Part shown: positions 63,616-64,000 of the stretch, one piece after another
Position numbering within the stretch: position 1 is the stretch's first letter
Layout of the letters: every line of letters starts with the position of its first letter
DNA from: Paraburkholderia fynbosensis
Lineage (GTDB): Bacteria; Pseudomonadota; Gammaproteobacteria; Burkholderiales; Burkholderiaceae
Direction of reading: 5' to 3'
DNA length: 64,000 bases
NCBI RefSeq assembly: GCF_902859935.1
Contig: NZ_CADIKI010000015.1
Span: 124,001 to 188,000 of the forward strand
Position numbers and translations under genes: made by a program
Notes under the pieces: generated by a model
What the model was told of the DNA's origin: nothing
The model's input: the letters and a program-made list of their open reading frames with translations, nothing else
Database searches by the model: none

Positions 63616-63909
63616 ATGAGCAAAGGATATTGGGTAACGAGTTACCGCAAGACCAACGACGCGTCGAAGCTGGCCGCTTACGCGCAACTCGCCGCGCCTG
63701 CCGTGGCGGCTGCCGGCGGCAAGTTCATCGTGCGCGGTGTGGCTGATGAGGCGCGCGAGCAGGGCCTGAAGGAGCGCACTGTCGTCATCGAGTTTGCGAG
63801 TTACGAGCAGGCGGTCGCCGCTTACGAAAGCGAAGCCTACAAGAAAGCGCTCGAAGCGCTGGGTGACGGCGTCGAGCGCGATTTGCGCATTGTTCGCGGC
63901 ACGGACTAA
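63616..63909 (+). CDS. DUF1330 family protein
   Basis: 97 residues, full length for the family. Ferredoxin-like dimeric alpha/beta-barrel: MSKGYWVTSYRKTNDASKLA, GGKFIVRGVADE, VVIEFASYEQAVAAYESEAY. The ATG at 63616 follows GGAGAGG. An earlier start at 63472 is rejected. Function of DUF1330 is unknown; related folds are small monooxygenases. Confidence 0.9.
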   Translation: MSKGYWVTSYRKTNDASKLAAYAQLAAPAVAAAGGKFIVRGVADEAREQGLKERTVVIEFASYEQAVAAYESEAYKKALEALGDGVERDLRIVRGTD

Positions 63910-63972
63910 CGCAGTGGATGCAGTGGGCAAGCCAATGCCCTATCGCACTGATATGCAGTAGTGAGGCGTTGG

Positions 63973-64000
63973 GCCGTCAATACAGAACTGGATTGACGGC
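63973..64000 (+). terminator. Hairpin at the right edge (possibly a terminator, cut by the window)
   Basis: GCCGTCAAT (63973-63981) and ATTGACGGC (63992-64000) are a perfect 9-bp inverted repeat with a 10-nt loop, 63 bp after the DUF1330 stop. What follows is outside the window, so a T tract cannot be checked. Confidence 0.5.

Overview
The window is GC-rich, densely coding chromosomal DNA with long antisense shadow ORFs. Gene content (a DUF4148 secreted protein, many LysR, AraC and MocR regulators, MFS carriers, an aerobic aminobenzoyl-CoA catabolic operon, a DGPF/ECF42 cluster) points to a Burkholderiales bacterium, most likely Paraburkholderia or a relative. The species cannot be fixed from sequence alone. 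I see no rRNA, tRNA, CRISPR array, insertion sequence or prophage.

Layout. 1-5.4 kb: the tail of a hybrid histidine kinase, then a nitroreductase, a HiPIP, a DOPA-dioxygenase-like protein, a GNAT, a DUF1488 protein and an orphan strong terminator in about 1 kb without a credible gene. 5.7-9.0 kb: two YciI/DGPF proteins, an SRPBCC protein, a VOC protein and an ECF42-type sigma factor, with a candidate ECF42 promoter in front of the second DGPF gene. 9.0-20.6 kb: assorted transporters, regulators and small enzymes, including a 58-residue XapX protein, a divergent LysR/AEC-transporter pair and a MocR-type regulator. 20.6-22.3 kb: a short second threonyl-tRNA synthetase that lacks the TGS and editing domains. 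It is preceded by a threonine-rich leader peptide and a terminator-like hairpin, which is the layout of classical ribosome-mediated attenuation. A frameshifted AraC remnant follows. 22.3-28.5 kb: an ACS-type carrier, a GH13 and a GH63-like glycosidase pair, and a decayed kdpA fragment. 28.5-34.3 kb: a carboxymuconolactone-decarboxylase-like lipoprotein, a LysR regulator and an aldo/keto reductase whose upstream regions share a 15-bp inverted repeat, a DHA2 drug exporter and a GST.

34.4-44.0 kb, all on the minus strand: an operon for aerobic 2-aminobenzoate (anthranilate) degradation through CoA thioesters. It holds a monooxygenase/Old-Yellow-Enzyme fusion, an SDR, a MarR regulator, an enoyl-CoA hydratase, an acyl-CoA dehydrogenase, a thioesterase, a RidA protein, a CoA ligase and a dienelactone hydrolase with a SnoaL-like tail. 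Several genes overlap by 4 nt, and a good sigma-70 promoter lies upstream.

44.0-64 kb: a lactonase remnant, an M30-type lipoprotein peptidase, an MFS carrier, a GGDEF/EAL protein, a Tat-exported purple-acid-phosphatase-like enzyme, a glycine-zipper protein, an argininosuccinate-lyase-like protein with a signal peptide, a CoA-transferase/enoyl-CoA-hydratase/MFS operon with a LysR regulator, a Tat-exported NHL-repeat protein, a secreted alpha/beta hydrolase, a DUF4148 protein and a DUF1330 protein.

The most interesting item is the putative threonine attenuator controlling the editing-deficient ThrRS paralogue. The candidate ECF42 promoter and the RidA-containing aminobenzoyl-CoA operon come next.
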